From Mycobacterium gordonae (lineage in GTDB: Bacteria; Actinomycetota; Actinomycetes; Mycobacteriales; Mycobacteriaceae): a DNA stretch of 39,818 nt. Shown here piece by piece: positions 1 through 7,398 of this stretch. The position numbers and the translations under genes are program-made. Positions within the stretch are counted from its first letter, which is position 1, and each line of letters starts with the position of its first letter. The stretch is from positions 1-39,818 of the forward strand of contig NZ_LQOY01000073.1 in assembly GCF_002101675.1 (NCBI RefSeq). Reading direction: 5' to 3'. The notes under the pieces are model-generated. The model was not told the origin of the DNA, ran no database searches, and saw only the letters and a program-made list of their open reading frames with translations.

Positions 1-300
1 TGTCCAGCACGCAGAACCTGGGACCTCAACACCTCGTGTCGGACATCAAAGACGCCGTCACGAGGACTACAGATAACACAAGAACGACTCAACAAGGAAA
101 TCCGCCGGCGCACCGACGTCGTCGGAATCTTCCCCGACCGCAACGCCCTAATCCGCCTCGTCGGCGCGGTGCTGGCCGAACAACACGACGAATGGGCCGA
201 ATCCCGCCGCTACCTCGGCCTCGACGTCCTCAGCAAATCCCGCGCCGACCACACGCCATCAACAGAACAGGAGGACACCCCGGCGGCACTGACCGCCTAA
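1..300 (+). pseudogene. IS256-family (Mutator) transposase, 3' end, frame-disrupted
   Basis: From about position 82 this frame encodes the conserved C-terminal end of IS256-family transposases: [18 protein letters not shown], then a stretch reading [13 protein letters not shown] and RRYLGLDVL, ending at TAA 298-300. In the family this block follows an R-T-T-N-P-[IL]-E-R-L-N segment. Here RTTDNT lies in another frame just upstream (about 63-80) and joins ERLN only after a one-base shift, so the gene looks frameshifted as well as cut by the window edge. The bases just after the stop (about 329-356, containing ACACCACGTCC and GGACTTGACC) resemble the terminal region of such elements, so the right end of the insertion sequence is probably within 330-370. 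The family assignment is strong; whether the rest is intact cannot be seen. Confidence 0.72.
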
Positions 301-525
301 ACCACCAAGTCGAAGAATCACACGACGACGTCGTACACCACGTCCCTGGACTTGACCGTCGCATAACCCCGGGGTCGGCTGTGTTCAGCGGGGGCGTGTG
401 GCCTCCGCTCAATTGGGTTTGAGTCCTTTACACTTGATGAAGTGCGCTCCGATGCGGCCGGTTAAACAAACGGCTTCGGGACCAGCGTTGGGGATGACCT
501 CCGGGTCTGCGCTCTAGTCGAATGG

Positions 526-558
526 CCCCGGCCTCGCCAACCTGGCTTGAGGCCGGGG
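526..558. terminator. Strong GC hairpin between IS remnant and integrase
   Basis: CCCCGGCCTC (526-535) pairs perfectly with GAGGCCGGGG (549-558) across a 13-base loop. There is no T-tract. It sits 95 bases beyond the stop of the leftward integrase gene, so it could end integrase transcripts, or be part of the attachment site, which often lies next to the integrase. Role not proven. Confidence 0.4.
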
Positions 559-652
559 TCTAACGATTGGGTCTCCCTTCCCGTGCGATTGCCAGACAGC
601 CTTGCCGCCACCTCGATCCCTGAGAAATGGGACGAAACAGGGCCAAACCGGA

Positions 653-1744
653 TCAGCTGCGGCCCGCACGAAAAGTATCGTCGAGCGAGTCAAGCGCGGT
701 TGCGATGTCGTCAAGCTCGTCGTCGAAGAGATCCGCGTAGGTGTGTGCGGTCACGGTGATTGATGCGTGGCCCATTGCCTTTTGCAGGAGTCGCAAGTCG
801 GCGCCGGCCCGTCGTGACAGCGATGCGTAGGTATGCCGTAGGTCATGCACACGCAAGTTGTCCCGGCCGATCTCAGTCACAGACTTCCGCCAGTTGACCG
901 CACGCTTCCAGTTCTCCAGGCTCAGCCGGGAACCCTTCGGCGACGCGATCGCCGGCGCGCCACAGGGTCGTGCGTCGAGCCGCGCCTTAAGTGCCGGCAT
1001 CAAGCGCTCGGGGATTGGGACAGAACGTCGGCCGGCTTGCGATTTCGGGTTCCCTTCAACGAGTTTGCCGCCGACTTGGGTCATCGACCGGCGAACACGG
1101 ATTCGACGAGCGCCCAGGTCGACATCCTCGACATTGAGGCCGGTGAGTTCACCGAATCGTAGGCCTGTGTAAGCCAGGAGCAAGACGACGTCACCTTGAG
1201 CGCCGCATGTTTGGGCAAGTGTTGCGACTTCGCCGACGGTTAGATAGACGTGTGTGGCTTGCCGCATCGGTGGGAATTTGGTGCGTGATGCGGGGTTCTT
1301 GCCGAGGAGCTGGTCTTCCTCGACGGCGCGGTCAAGGGTCATCTTGAGGACCGAGTGCGTCCACCTCACGGTCCGCGGTCCGAGACCCGACGCTGACATG
1401 GCATTCACCCATCGTTGGATCGACTCGTGGTCGATTCTTGCGATCGGCCACGAACCAAACTGTGGCTCGATACGCAGCCTCCAGTTGTCTTCGTATCCGC
1501 GGCGGACTTTCGCGCTCAGGTCGGGTCGGGAGGCTAGCCACGATCGATAGACGTTGCGGAGCAGGATTTTGCCGCCGCGTGGGTCCACCCTGACGCCCGC
1601 GGCGCTGTCGGTGACGAGCCTTGCTTCGAACTGGCGCGCCTCCCGCTCTGTTCGGAAGCTCTTCTTGCGCTTCGAACGATCCGGTAGGCGCCATTGGACG
1701 TCATAACGCACGCCGTCCTTCGTCTCGCGGCGCTTTATGGCCAA
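653..1744 (-). CDS. int: Tyrosine site-specific integrase
   Basis: A 363-residue phage-type integrase that would recombine attP with a chromosomal attB. The N-terminal arm-binding region (about 1-60, rich in R/K) is followed by a SAM-like core-binding domain (about 65-150) and the catalytic domain. The active-site set is visible: Arg196 in YTGLRFGEL, Lys234 in NPKSQAGRRSVP, His300 and Arg303 in HDLRHTYAS, His326 in GHAS, and the nucleophile Tyr336 in HTYADL. Length is normal for the family. The start is TTG at 1744, chosen because GGAGG (1749-1753) lies four bases upstream. It follows the excisionase gene on the same strand with a 126-base gap. All catalytic residues are present, so the enzyme should be active. 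The attachment site itself could not be identified. Confidence 0.93.
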   Translation of the reverse strand: MAIKRRETKDGVRYDVQWRLPDRSKRKKSFRTEREARQFEARLVTDSAAGVRVDPRGGKILLRNVYRSWLASRPDLSAKVRRGYEDNWRLRIEPQFGSWPIARIDHESIQRWVNAMSASGLGPRTVRWTHSVLKMTLDRAVEEDQLLGKNPASRTKFPPMRQATHVYLTVGEVATLAQTCGAQGDVVLLLAYTGLRFGELTGLNVEDVDLGARRIRVRRSMTQVGGKLVEGNPKSQAGRRSVPIPERLMPALKARLDARPCGAPAIASPKGSRLSLENWKRAVNWRKSVTEIGRDNLRVHDLRHTYASLSRRAGADLRLLQKAMGHASITVTAHTYADLFDDELDDIATALDSLDDTFRAGRS

Positions 1745-1870
1745 GATTCCTCCGGAATGACGTTGGGGGAATTGAGGATCAGTGCCTGCAGCCAGCAGTG
1801 AGCGTGTGCAAGCTTGATCGTTAGCTCAAAATTTGCGGTTGTGCTAAGTCGTGGGTGAGGGCGAATCGCT

Positions 1871-2086
1871 CTACACCCGAGTCGATTCCAGCCAATCTTT
1901 GACGTCATCCAGTAACCATCGACGGTGCCGATCGCTAAGCCTGAGGTGATGTGGACCAGGCGCATCAATCCCACGTTCCCGCCTGGCCGCCCAATCATGC
2001 AGCGTTGAGACCGGAACTCCGGTCATTGCTCGAACTTCATGAGCGGTGAGCATGACCGACGCATTTTCTATAGTCATCGTCTCCAA
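1871..2086 (-). CDS. xis: Excisionase-like DNA-binding protein (MerR/AlpA-type helix-turn-helix)
   Basis: A 71-residue basic protein with one winged-helix/HTH unit: LTAHEVRAMTGVPVSTLHDW (about 13-32) is the recognition region typical of AlpA/Xis-like and MerR-type small HTH proteins, followed by a short basic wing with RLSDRHRRWLLDD. It lies directly upstream of the integrase gene on the same strand, the usual place of a directionality factor. The TTG start at 2086 is preceded by GGGAG at a good distance; an ATG at 2077 (68 residues) is the alternative, with a closer GGAG. A transcriptional regulator of int is the other possible role. Confidence 0.75.
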   Translation of the reverse strand: METMTIENASVMLTAHEVRAMTGVPVSTLHDWAARRERGIDAPGPHHLRLSDRHRRWLLDDVKDWLESTRV

Positions 2087-2558
2087 CCCCGTCTCCCGCC
2101 GTTGGTACTGGCCGGCAGGTCATACCGAGATCATGAGGCATAGTTCTCGATTCCCGCTACCAGCAGTGCGACATTCGATCGGAAATGCACCGTCGAGTGC
2201 GGTCAGGGGGTCGAATCTGCGAGACCGGCTTTAGGAGAGCGGTCAAGCCCTTCTGGTTGAGGTCCAGAAGGGGTGTCTGAGCTGGTCATATAGCGCCATC
2301 GCACACCAAGCGAAACCACCGCGTGCCGACCAGTGCAGATAGCGGGTTTCAGGCTGCTGTGGTACGGGTCTCGTTGGCATAAGTGTGTCGTAGCGCGTGA
2401 ACGAGCGCACCCGACCGTTTCCCGGATCGGACAGGTGGTTGTGGTGAGTGGTGCGGATCGGTGCGGATGTGTTGCATTGGTGGGCAGTTGATTTGGCGAC
2501 AGTGGGTGCGGACAAATGGGGACACAGATGATGTTGGTCAGGTTGGTAGAGCGCGACG
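2087..2558. other. Intergenic region, no convincing gene
   Basis: These 472 bases separate the leftward int-xis pair from the rightward genes. Short ORFs on both strands lack recognisable domains or good ribosome sites. The stretch contains a 9-bp hairpin (2248-2272) and a short direct repeat of GGTGCGGAT (about 2453-2476). It probably holds the xis promoter on the minus strand and the promoter of the gene at 2559. Confidence 0.5.
2248..2272. repeat. Perfect 9-bp inverted repeat (hairpin)
   Basis: CCCTTCTGG (2248-2256) and CCAGAAGGG (2264-2272) form a perfect stem with a 7-base loop. No T-run follows. It lies in the divergent region between xis and the gene at 2559; it could be an operator or an RNA hairpin. 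Confidence 0.4.
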
Positions 2559-3125
2559 ATGGGTGTGTCCTATGGTTCCCACGTGGTGAACATCAATTCG
2601 AAATCGGCGGCGCGCAAGCGTGTCCGGGAGGCGCAGCATAAGGCCAACGAGGCACGTCTGGAGCGTGAGCGTCAAAATGTCGATGACGCTGCGTCGTTTC
2701 TCGTCGAGATTGGGCGGCTGGTCGCCGTCGACGAGTGGGAGCGCAACCGTATCCTCGAGATACGCGCAGAGGGGGAGCGGCGCCGTCACGAACACCGCCA
2801 GGCTGGCGCGACAGCGGTGGCCCGGATGCAAGGCCGTGGTGAAAGCCTCACTGCGATCGCTGAACTGGCGGGAGTCAAAGTCGGTGAGGTGCGCGCGGTG
2901 TTGAAGTCTGCCGACGCGCAGGCAGCGCCACGCGCGGATGCACTAGGCGCGGAAGGCAGCGCGGCGCGGGGCGCAGGAGAGGGCGCGGTGCCGGAAGCCG
3001 GCGGTGGCGCAGCCACCGACGCCGCGGCGCAAGCACTAGGTTCGGTAGACGCCGCCGCGCGAGAGGTCGGCGGTGGCGTGCCCAACAACGTGGCGGCACA
3101 AGCACTAGGTGCTGGTGCGCCGTGA
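2559..3125 (+). CDS. Uncharacterised helical protein with HTH-like segment and Ala/Gly-rich tail
   Basis: A 188-residue protein of unknown function. Residues about 10-90 are highly charged and predicted helical or coiled-coil (many R, E, A). A short HTH-like segment follows at about 96-118 (GESLTAIAELAGVKVGEVRA), reminiscent of a homeodomain-like or sigma-type recognition unit. From about 125 the tail is low complexity and contains imperfect repeats ending in QALG (AAAQALGSVDAAA and NVAAQALGAGAP). It precedes the partition genes, so a DNA-binding role in partition, copy control or replication is possible but is inference. An in-frame GTG at 2586 is an alternative start; neither start has a strong ribosome site. 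Confidence 0.6.
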   Translation: MGVSYGSHVVNINSKSAARKRVREAQHKANEARLERERQNVDDAASFLVEIGRLVAVDEWERNRILEIRAEGERRRHEHRQAGATAVARMQGRGESLTAIAELAGVKVGEVRAVLKSADAQAAPRADALGAEGSAARGAGEGAVPEAGGGAATDAAAQALGSVDAAAREVGGGVPNNVAAQALGAGAP

Positions 3126-3447
3126 ACCGTCGACCGACGGTGTCGGTGAGGTCGTCAAGCGTCGGTGCACGTGCGAACGACTATGGGGGCGCTTTGTGGG
3201 TGGACCCGGTTGTGCATGCCAGCGGATGCCGCCGGTTCGACTCCTACGTCGTGCGGGGCCCCGGCGCAATCAACGCCCCGATCCACGAGTGCCCGAGGAA
3301 GTGGTCACCCTCTCGGCGGCGGCTGCCGGCCAACGTCATGATGTGGCCGGATGCCATCGGGAGCGGCGAGTCGATGAGGCGCGCGCACAACTCACTGCCG
3401 CGGCGGAATCGCGTGACTTTTGGGGTGATGATCTGAGCCCGGCATGT

Positions 3448-3469
3448 CCAGTTTTCCGCGGAAAACTGG
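3448..3469. promoter_or_regulatory. parS: parS-like palindrome 1 (22 bp, perfect)
   Basis: A perfect palindrome with half-site CCAGTTTTCCG. The same core recurs at 3569 and, imperfectly, at 5328, so the three sites bracket parA-parB. This placement and repetition fit ParB binding sites. The sequence differs from the chromosomal parS consensus TGTTTCACGTGAAACA. Confidence 0.65.
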
Positions 3470-3568
3470 CCTGTCGCTCGTCAATCGACGCAAGTCATGG
3501 ACTCGCTGATGTGATTGACGGACCGGGAAGGCGCGAAAGACGGCATGCGATCTCCGGTTGGATCTGGG

Positions 3569-3588
3569 CAGTTTTCCGCGGAAAACTG
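3569..3588. promoter_or_regulatory. parS: parS-like palindrome 2 (20 bp, perfect)
   Basis: A perfect palindrome with half-site CAGTTTTCCG, identical over its 20 bases to site 1 and 125 bases before the parA start. It may also act as an operator for autoregulation of parAB. Confidence 0.65.
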
Positions 3589-3712
3589 GCGAGATGTAAT
3601 GCACAATTCAGCGTGTCTGAGGGGCGGTCGTTCGGTCAGCGACGTATTTCCTGGCGGCCGGTTCCCGGAGTGGGCCGCAGCCGCGGCCCAAGCGCACCAA
3701 GGTCTTCTCCCC

Positions 3713-4429
3713 ATGACTAAAGTTGTCACTGTTTTGAACCAAAAAGGCGGTGTCGGCAAGAGCACCGCGACCGTCAATCTGGCCGCCGTACGAGCCCAAA
3801 AACTGACCGCATATCTCGAGCCCGACGCGTTCTCGCCGGTGGCTGCGGTCTCGATAGACCCGCAGGGGTCGGCAAAATGGTGGGCCAACCGGGTCGACGC
3901 ACTCCCCTTCCATCTTGTCCAAGCGCACGACGATCCCCTCGAATGGCTGCAGCAGCTCAACAACCTGCCCGGTATTGTCGAGGTCTACGTCGATACCGCC
4001 GGCTGGTTCGACCTCGACGCGGACTCCTCTCGAGATGGTCTAGGTGACGGATACTCCGCCGATGCACTGCGGACCGTCCTCGACGTCACCGCCGAAGCGA
4101 TCGTCCCGGTGCTGCCGGCGCCGATGTGCTTCGACCCAACCGCGCGCACGATCCGTAAGCTTCTCGAACCGCGCAACATCCCCTACCGGGTCTTCATCAA
4201 TGATTGGGACCCGCGCGATGGCGAACACTGGTTAAAGCAAACGCAGAAGTTCATTCGCGGACAGGGATGGCCCTTAGCCGAGACGGTAGTGCGGCACTAC
4301 AAGATTCACACGAATGCCTGCAGCGAGGGCGTCGTGGTCACCCAGTACAAGAAGAGTGGCTCGGCGGCCAACGCGGCGGCTGACTTCTACAAGCTCGCCG
4401 ACGAACTGAACATGGTAGGAGTCCGGTAA
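3713..4429 (+). CDS. parA: ParA-family partition ATPase
   Basis: A 238-residue Walker-type partition ATPase that would move plasmid copies on the nucleoid together with ParB. The deviant Walker A motif QKGGVGKST is at about 10-18, the A' region SIDPQGSAKWW at about 46-56, and the Walker B segment VYVDTAGWFDL at about 90. The start ATG 3713 gives the usual compact N-terminus MTKVVTVLNQ and has AAGG upstream. There is no N-terminal HTH extension, so it is a short type Ib-like ParA. An unusual stretch, RAQKLTAYLEPDAFSP, sits between the P-loop helix and the A' strand. Its stop overlaps the parB start (TAATG), indicating translational coupling. Palindromic sites flank the pair. Confidence 0.9.
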   Translation: MTKVVTVLNQKGGVGKSTATVNLAAVRAQKLTAYLEPDAFSPVAAVSIDPQGSAKWWANRVDALPFHLVQAHDDPLEWLQQLNNLPGIVEVYVDTAGWFDLDADSSRDGLGDGYSADALRTVLDVTAEAIVPVLPAPMCFDPTARTIRKLLEPRNIPYRVFINDWDPRDGEHWLKQTQKFIRGQGWPLAETVVRHYKIHTNACSEGVVVTQYKKSGSAANAAADFYKLADELNMVGVR

Positions 4430-5319
4430 TGGGGCGCGGTGGTGTCAAGACATTCGATGATCTCGTCGATGCTGTTGGCGACAACTCATCTGTTGACGGA
4501 AACGCGAAGATTCCCGTCGTCGCCCCACGGTCGGGCCTGTCGCGGTCGGTGGCTCTACGAGACCTGGTCGGCAACCCACACAACCCGCGCGATTCGGTCG
4601 GTGACCTCGACGAGTTGGCCTCCATCGTTGACTTCCAACTACAGCCCGTAGTTGTTGTCACCCGAGGAGCATTTCAAAACATCTACCCCGAGACCACGAT
4701 TTCGGCGCGGTGGGTAGTAATCATCGGCAACCGGCGGTTGGCCGCCGCGCACAAGTTCGGCCGACCCGAGCTCGACATCGTGATCAAAGACGAACTCGCC
4801 AATGATCGCGCAACGCTGCTCACGGCTGTAATCTCCGAGAACGTCGACCGCTCGGGATTCGACGTGATCGAGGAAGCCAAAGCTGTCGAGAGGCTAGTGG
4901 GGGAGTACGGCAGCGCTGACGCCGCGGCCGAACATCTTCGTAAGAGCAAGACGTGGGTGTCACATCGGCGCGCGCTACTCAAACTGGCACCCGATCTTCA
5001 GGAAGCCACCCGCAGGGGCGATCTGGCGATTCGCGAAGCGCGTTCACTTGCCCAGGTTCCGCTCGCACAGCAGGTGGCCCGGTGGAAGGCCGCTCGCGGC
5101 CGGCGCAGTGAAGGGGCCAACACCGCCAATGAAACCGAAGACGGCAATTCGGATTCGGCGGCACGAGACGAACCAACGGCGCCGCCGCTGCGCTCGGTGA
5201 CGCGGGCGCTTCGAAAGTTCGACGCGGATCCACGCGCCCTGGCGATAGCGTTGCGCGATCAACTTGGCGATAAAGGAGCCAGGACACTGGTCGGCCAGCT
5301 CAGGAAGTTGCTCACATAG
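4429..5319 (+). CDS. parB: ParB-family partition protein
   Basis: A 296-residue centromere-binding protein. The N-terminal ParB/Srx CTP-binding fold is indicated by LRDLVGNPHNPRDSV (about 44-58) and by GNRRLAAAHKFG (about 99-110), the counterpart of the GERRxRA CTP-binding motif. The segment SENVDRSGFDVIEEA matches the family's ENxQRxxLsPlEEA block, followed by the central HTH (about 160-183, AAEHLRKSKTWVSHRRALL). The C-terminus, after an acidic linker, should dimerise. GGTAGGAG precedes the ATG, which overlaps the parA stop. An imperfect copy of the palindrome follows nine bases after its stop. Presumed target: the palindromes at 3448, 3569 and 5328. Confidence 0.9.
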   Translation: MGRGGVKTFDDLVDAVGDNSSVDGNAKIPVVAPRSGLSRSVALRDLVGNPHNPRDSVGDLDELASIVDFQLQPVVVVTRGAFQNIYPETTISARWVVIIGNRRLAAAHKFGRPELDIVIKDELANDRATLLTAVISENVDRSGFDVIEEAKAVERLVGEYGSADAAAEHLRKSKTWVSHRRALLKLAPDLQEATRRGDLAIREARSLAQVPLAQQVARWKAARGRRSEGANTANETEDGNSDSAARDEPTAPPLRSVTRALRKFDADPRALAIALRDQLGDKGARTLVGQLRKLLT

Positions 5320-5327
5320 CATCGCGA

Positions 5328-5355
5328 GGGTCAGTTTTCCGTGGAAAGCTGACCC
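5328..5355. promoter_or_regulatory. parS: parS-like palindrome 3 (28 bp, imperfect)
   Basis: GGGTCAGTTTTCCG (5328-5341) faces its reverse complement (5342-5355) with two mismatches. The core matches sites 1 and 2, but the arms extend further. It lies just downstream of parB. Confidence 0.55.
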
Positions 5356-5594
5356 ATCCATCGAGGTGGCGTGGCATACTGCACGCTCAGCCACACTCAA
5401 TTATGTTGGGCGTCAAGCGGTTTCGGTGGCACCGTTCGATATCGCAGGTGGTGGTTGTCGGCGTCAACACCGGCGAGCCGAAAGCCAAACGCACCCCACG
5501 GCAACGCTCACAGCTGGGAGCGCTGGGAGGCGTGAGCGGCGAAGTTGGTGCTGGTGATAGCCGCGTGGGCGCGGTTTAGGTGATACTGCCGGGT
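5356..5594. promoter_or_regulatory. Region upstream of the first DUF4226-lysozyme gene
   Basis: No gene is recognised with confidence. A 58-codon ORF (ATG 5403 to TAG 5579) has ordinary codon use but no known motif. From 5533 on, the sequence is identical to 6675-6736 ahead of the second gene copy, so both copies carry the same promoter region. Confidence 0.4.
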
Positions 5595-6256
5595 ATGTCG
5601 CTCGATGAGGTGGTGGCTGAGGCTGGCCGTGTATTGGGCGATGCGCGCAGGCTTTTCGGGGCGGCGCCGATGATTAACGGGGGTTGGTCATCAACGTCGG
5701 GACTGGTGACGGGTCGCCAGGTTGTGGCAGGCGCGGGACAGGCCGCCGCCGCAGGCTGGGGTGGTGCGGCGGCCACCGGGTACGGCGTTGCCAACACTGG
5801 GCAGCTATTTTCCCTGGATCACACCATCGCCGCCGACGCGGGGACCGGCCCGCCGCTGACCGGCGTGGGAGAGGCTGCTGCCGCGGGTGGCGGGGGCATG
5901 GATGGGGTGATCACCGATACCCGTTCGGGGGTGGCCGCGATCGCTCCTGCCACCGGAACCCCGGCAGGCAAGCGGGAATTGGTGACGCATTTGCAAAGCC
6001 AGCTGGATCGGGCCAAGGCCCTGTTGCGCATCTGTGAGCGGCGCAATATGGAGCTGGCGGCGTTGATCGGGCGAGGTGCCGGCGGCTACGGCGCAGGGAT
6101 GGGCGCGATGCCGATGGGCGCCGGCGCCATGACCGGTGGCATGCCGATGGGCGGCCTGGGCGCCGCCGGCGGGGGAGTGGGCAGCCCACTTTCTATCCCC
6201 GGCCTCGACACCGCCCTGTCCGGGCTTACCCGAAACCACCACCACACCAACCCCGA
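5533..6256 (+). repeat. Direct repeat copy 1 (724 bp, identical to 6675-7398)
   Basis: This stretch and 6675-7398 appear identical base for base (offset 1142). Each covers the promoter region and the first 220 or so codons of a DUF4226-like gene. Copy 2 begins exactly at the TGA stop of the first gene. The repeats end at the same codon, after which the encoded proteins differ completely. Identity implies a recent duplication or ongoing gene conversion. Confidence 0.9.
5582..5587 (+). promoter_or_regulatory. Candidate -10 element for leaderless transcription (copy 1)
   Basis: GATACT lies exactly seven bases before ATG 5595, which would put the transcription start at the A of the start codon. 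Mycobacterial -10 boxes follow TANNNT, with A2 and T6 best conserved. No good ribosome site precedes the ATG. The same arrangement recurs at 6724-6729, 16994-16999 and 19057-19062, ahead of related genes. Confidence 0.45.
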
Positions 6257-6677
6257 GCCGGATCAGGGATTGAACCTGGCCGCCGAGCCCGCAGGTCCAG
6301 GGGCCGACCGCGTCCGCGCGGCGATCCGCAAAGCCCTCGACATCGAAGGCGTTCATGATCCCGTAGCACGTGCCCGGTGGGAAGCCGGGATGATGCTGGT
6401 GGCTAAACGTGAATCCGGATACCGCAACGACGCCATAAACCACACCGATGCCAACGCGCAGAGGGGAGATCCCAGCGGAGGGTCGTTCCAATTCACCGGT
6501 GCAACGTTCCGGCAGTATCACCAGCCGGGCACAGCAAGTAGCCGATTCGACGACGTATCCGAAGCGTGCGCGTTCATCAACTACGCCCGCGGCCGCTATT
6601 GCGTCGCAGCTGACGCGTCGAATCTGGCAGCCAACATCCAGCAGGCCGATCCCACACGACCGCCGAAGGGTTACTGA
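5595..6677 (+). CDS. DUF4226-like type VII substrate module fused to a lysozyme-like (transglycosylase) domain
   Basis: A 360-residue protein. Residues about 1-145 are helical and Ala-rich (MSLDEVVAEAGRVLGDARRL onward) and resemble the mycobacterial DUF4226 family, which occurs near ESX-2 (Rv3899c, Rv3896c). A Gly/Met-rich linker follows (about 160-200). The C-terminal domain (about 240-360) has a lysozyme/SLT-like signature: a catalytic-type Glu in AKRESGYRNDAIN and the GGSFQFTGATFRQY segment. It would cleave peptidoglycan glycan strands outside the membrane, after export by the ESX system since no Sec signal is seen. ATG 5595 was preferred over GTG 5580 because the paralogue at 17007 starts at the same place and a -10 box fits a leaderless start. 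Confidence 0.78.
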   Translation: MSLDEVVAEAGRVLGDARRLFGAAPMINGGWSSTSGLVTGRQVVAGAGQAAAAGWGGAAATGYGVANTGQLFSLDHTIAADAGTGPPLTGVGEAAAAGGGGMDGVITDTRSGVAAIAPATGTPAGKRELVTHLQSQLDRAKALLRICERRNMELAALIGRGAGGYGAGMGAMPMGAGAMTGGMPMGGLGAAGGGVGSPLSIPGLDTALSGLTRNHHHTNPEPDQGLNLAAEPAGPGADRVRAAIRKALDIEGVHDPVARARWEAGMMLVAKRESGYRNDAINHTDANAQRGDPSGGSFQFTGATFRQYHQPGTASSRFDDVSEACAFINYARGRYCVAADASNLAANIQQADPTRPPKGY

Positions 6678-7398
6678 GCGGCGAAGTTGGTGCTGGTGAT
6701 AGCCGCGTGGGCGCGGTTTAGGTGATACTGCCGGGTATGTCGCTCGATGAGGTGGTGGCTGAGGCTGGCCGTGTATTGGGCGATGCGCGCAGGCTTTTCG
6801 GGGCGGCGCCGATGATTAACGGGGGTTGGTCATCAACGTCGGGACTGGTGACGGGTCGCCAGGTTGTGGCAGGCGCGGGACAGGCCGCCGCCGCAGGCTG
6901 GGGTGGTGCGGCGGCCACCGGGTACGGCGTTGCCAACACTGGGCAGCTATTTTCCCTGGATCACACCATCGCCGCCGACGCGGGGACCGGCCCGCCGCTG
7001 ACCGGCGTGGGAGAGGCTGCTGCCGCGGGTGGCGGGGGCATGGATGGGGTGATCACCGATACCCGTTCGGGGGTGGCCGCGATCGCTCCTGCCACCGGAA
7101 CCCCGGCAGGCAAGCGGGAATTGGTGACGCATTTGCAAAGCCAGCTGGATCGGGCCAAGGCCCTGTTGCGCATCTGTGAGCGGCGCAATATGGAGCTGGC
7201 GGCGTTGATCGGGCGAGGTGCCGGCGGCTACGGCGCAGGGATGGGCGCGATGCCGATGGGCGCCGGCGCCATGACCGGTGGCATGCCGATGGGCGGCCTG
7301 GGCGCCGCCGGCGGGGGAGTGGGCAGCCCACTTTCTATCCCCGGCCTCGACACCGCCCTGTCCGGGCTTACCCGAAACCACCACCACACCAACCCCGA
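6675..7398 (+). repeat. Direct repeat copy 2 (724 bp, identical to 5533-6256)
   Basis: Second copy of the DUF4226 5' module. Its first three bases are the stop codon of the upstream gene. Recombination between copies would delete the lysozyme-like domain and leave one DUF4226-NlpC/P60 gene. Confidence 0.9.
6724..6729 (+). promoter_or_regulatory. Candidate -10 element for leaderless transcription (copy 2)
   Basis: GATACT, seven bases before ATG 6737, within the second repeat copy. See the element at 5582 for reasoning. Confidence 0.42.

Larger units (their letters stand above)
3126..3712. promoter_or_regulatory. Upstream region of parAB with two candidate centromere palindromes
   Basis: No convincing gene lies here. 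Two near-identical palindromes (3448-3469 and 3569-3588) stand 121 bases apart ahead of parA. At about 3150-3270 the translation in one frame reads SSSVGARA and then GCRRFDSYVVR, a pattern produced when tRNA genes are translated, but I could not fold a proper cloverleaf. The frame of parA is open upstream to 3515, but it crosses a palindrome, so this part is probably not translated. Confidence 0.5.

Noticed and set aside
2243..2515. 90-codon minus-strand ORF
   Set aside because: No domain or convincing ribosome site, and a perfect hairpin lies within it.
3515..3712. Longer ParA starting upstream of 3713
   Set aside because: The extension crosses a perfect parS-like palindrome and is not protein-like; ATG 3713 gives the typical ParA N-terminus.
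3109..3720. 203-codon plus-strand ORF upstream of parA
   Set aside because: It spans both palindromes, is Arg-rich and lacks motifs, so is taken as non-coding.
5805..6521. 238-codon minus-strand ORF, repeated in part at 6947-7414
   Set aside because: Antisense to the duplicated DUF4226 genes; it recurs only because the DNA is duplicated.
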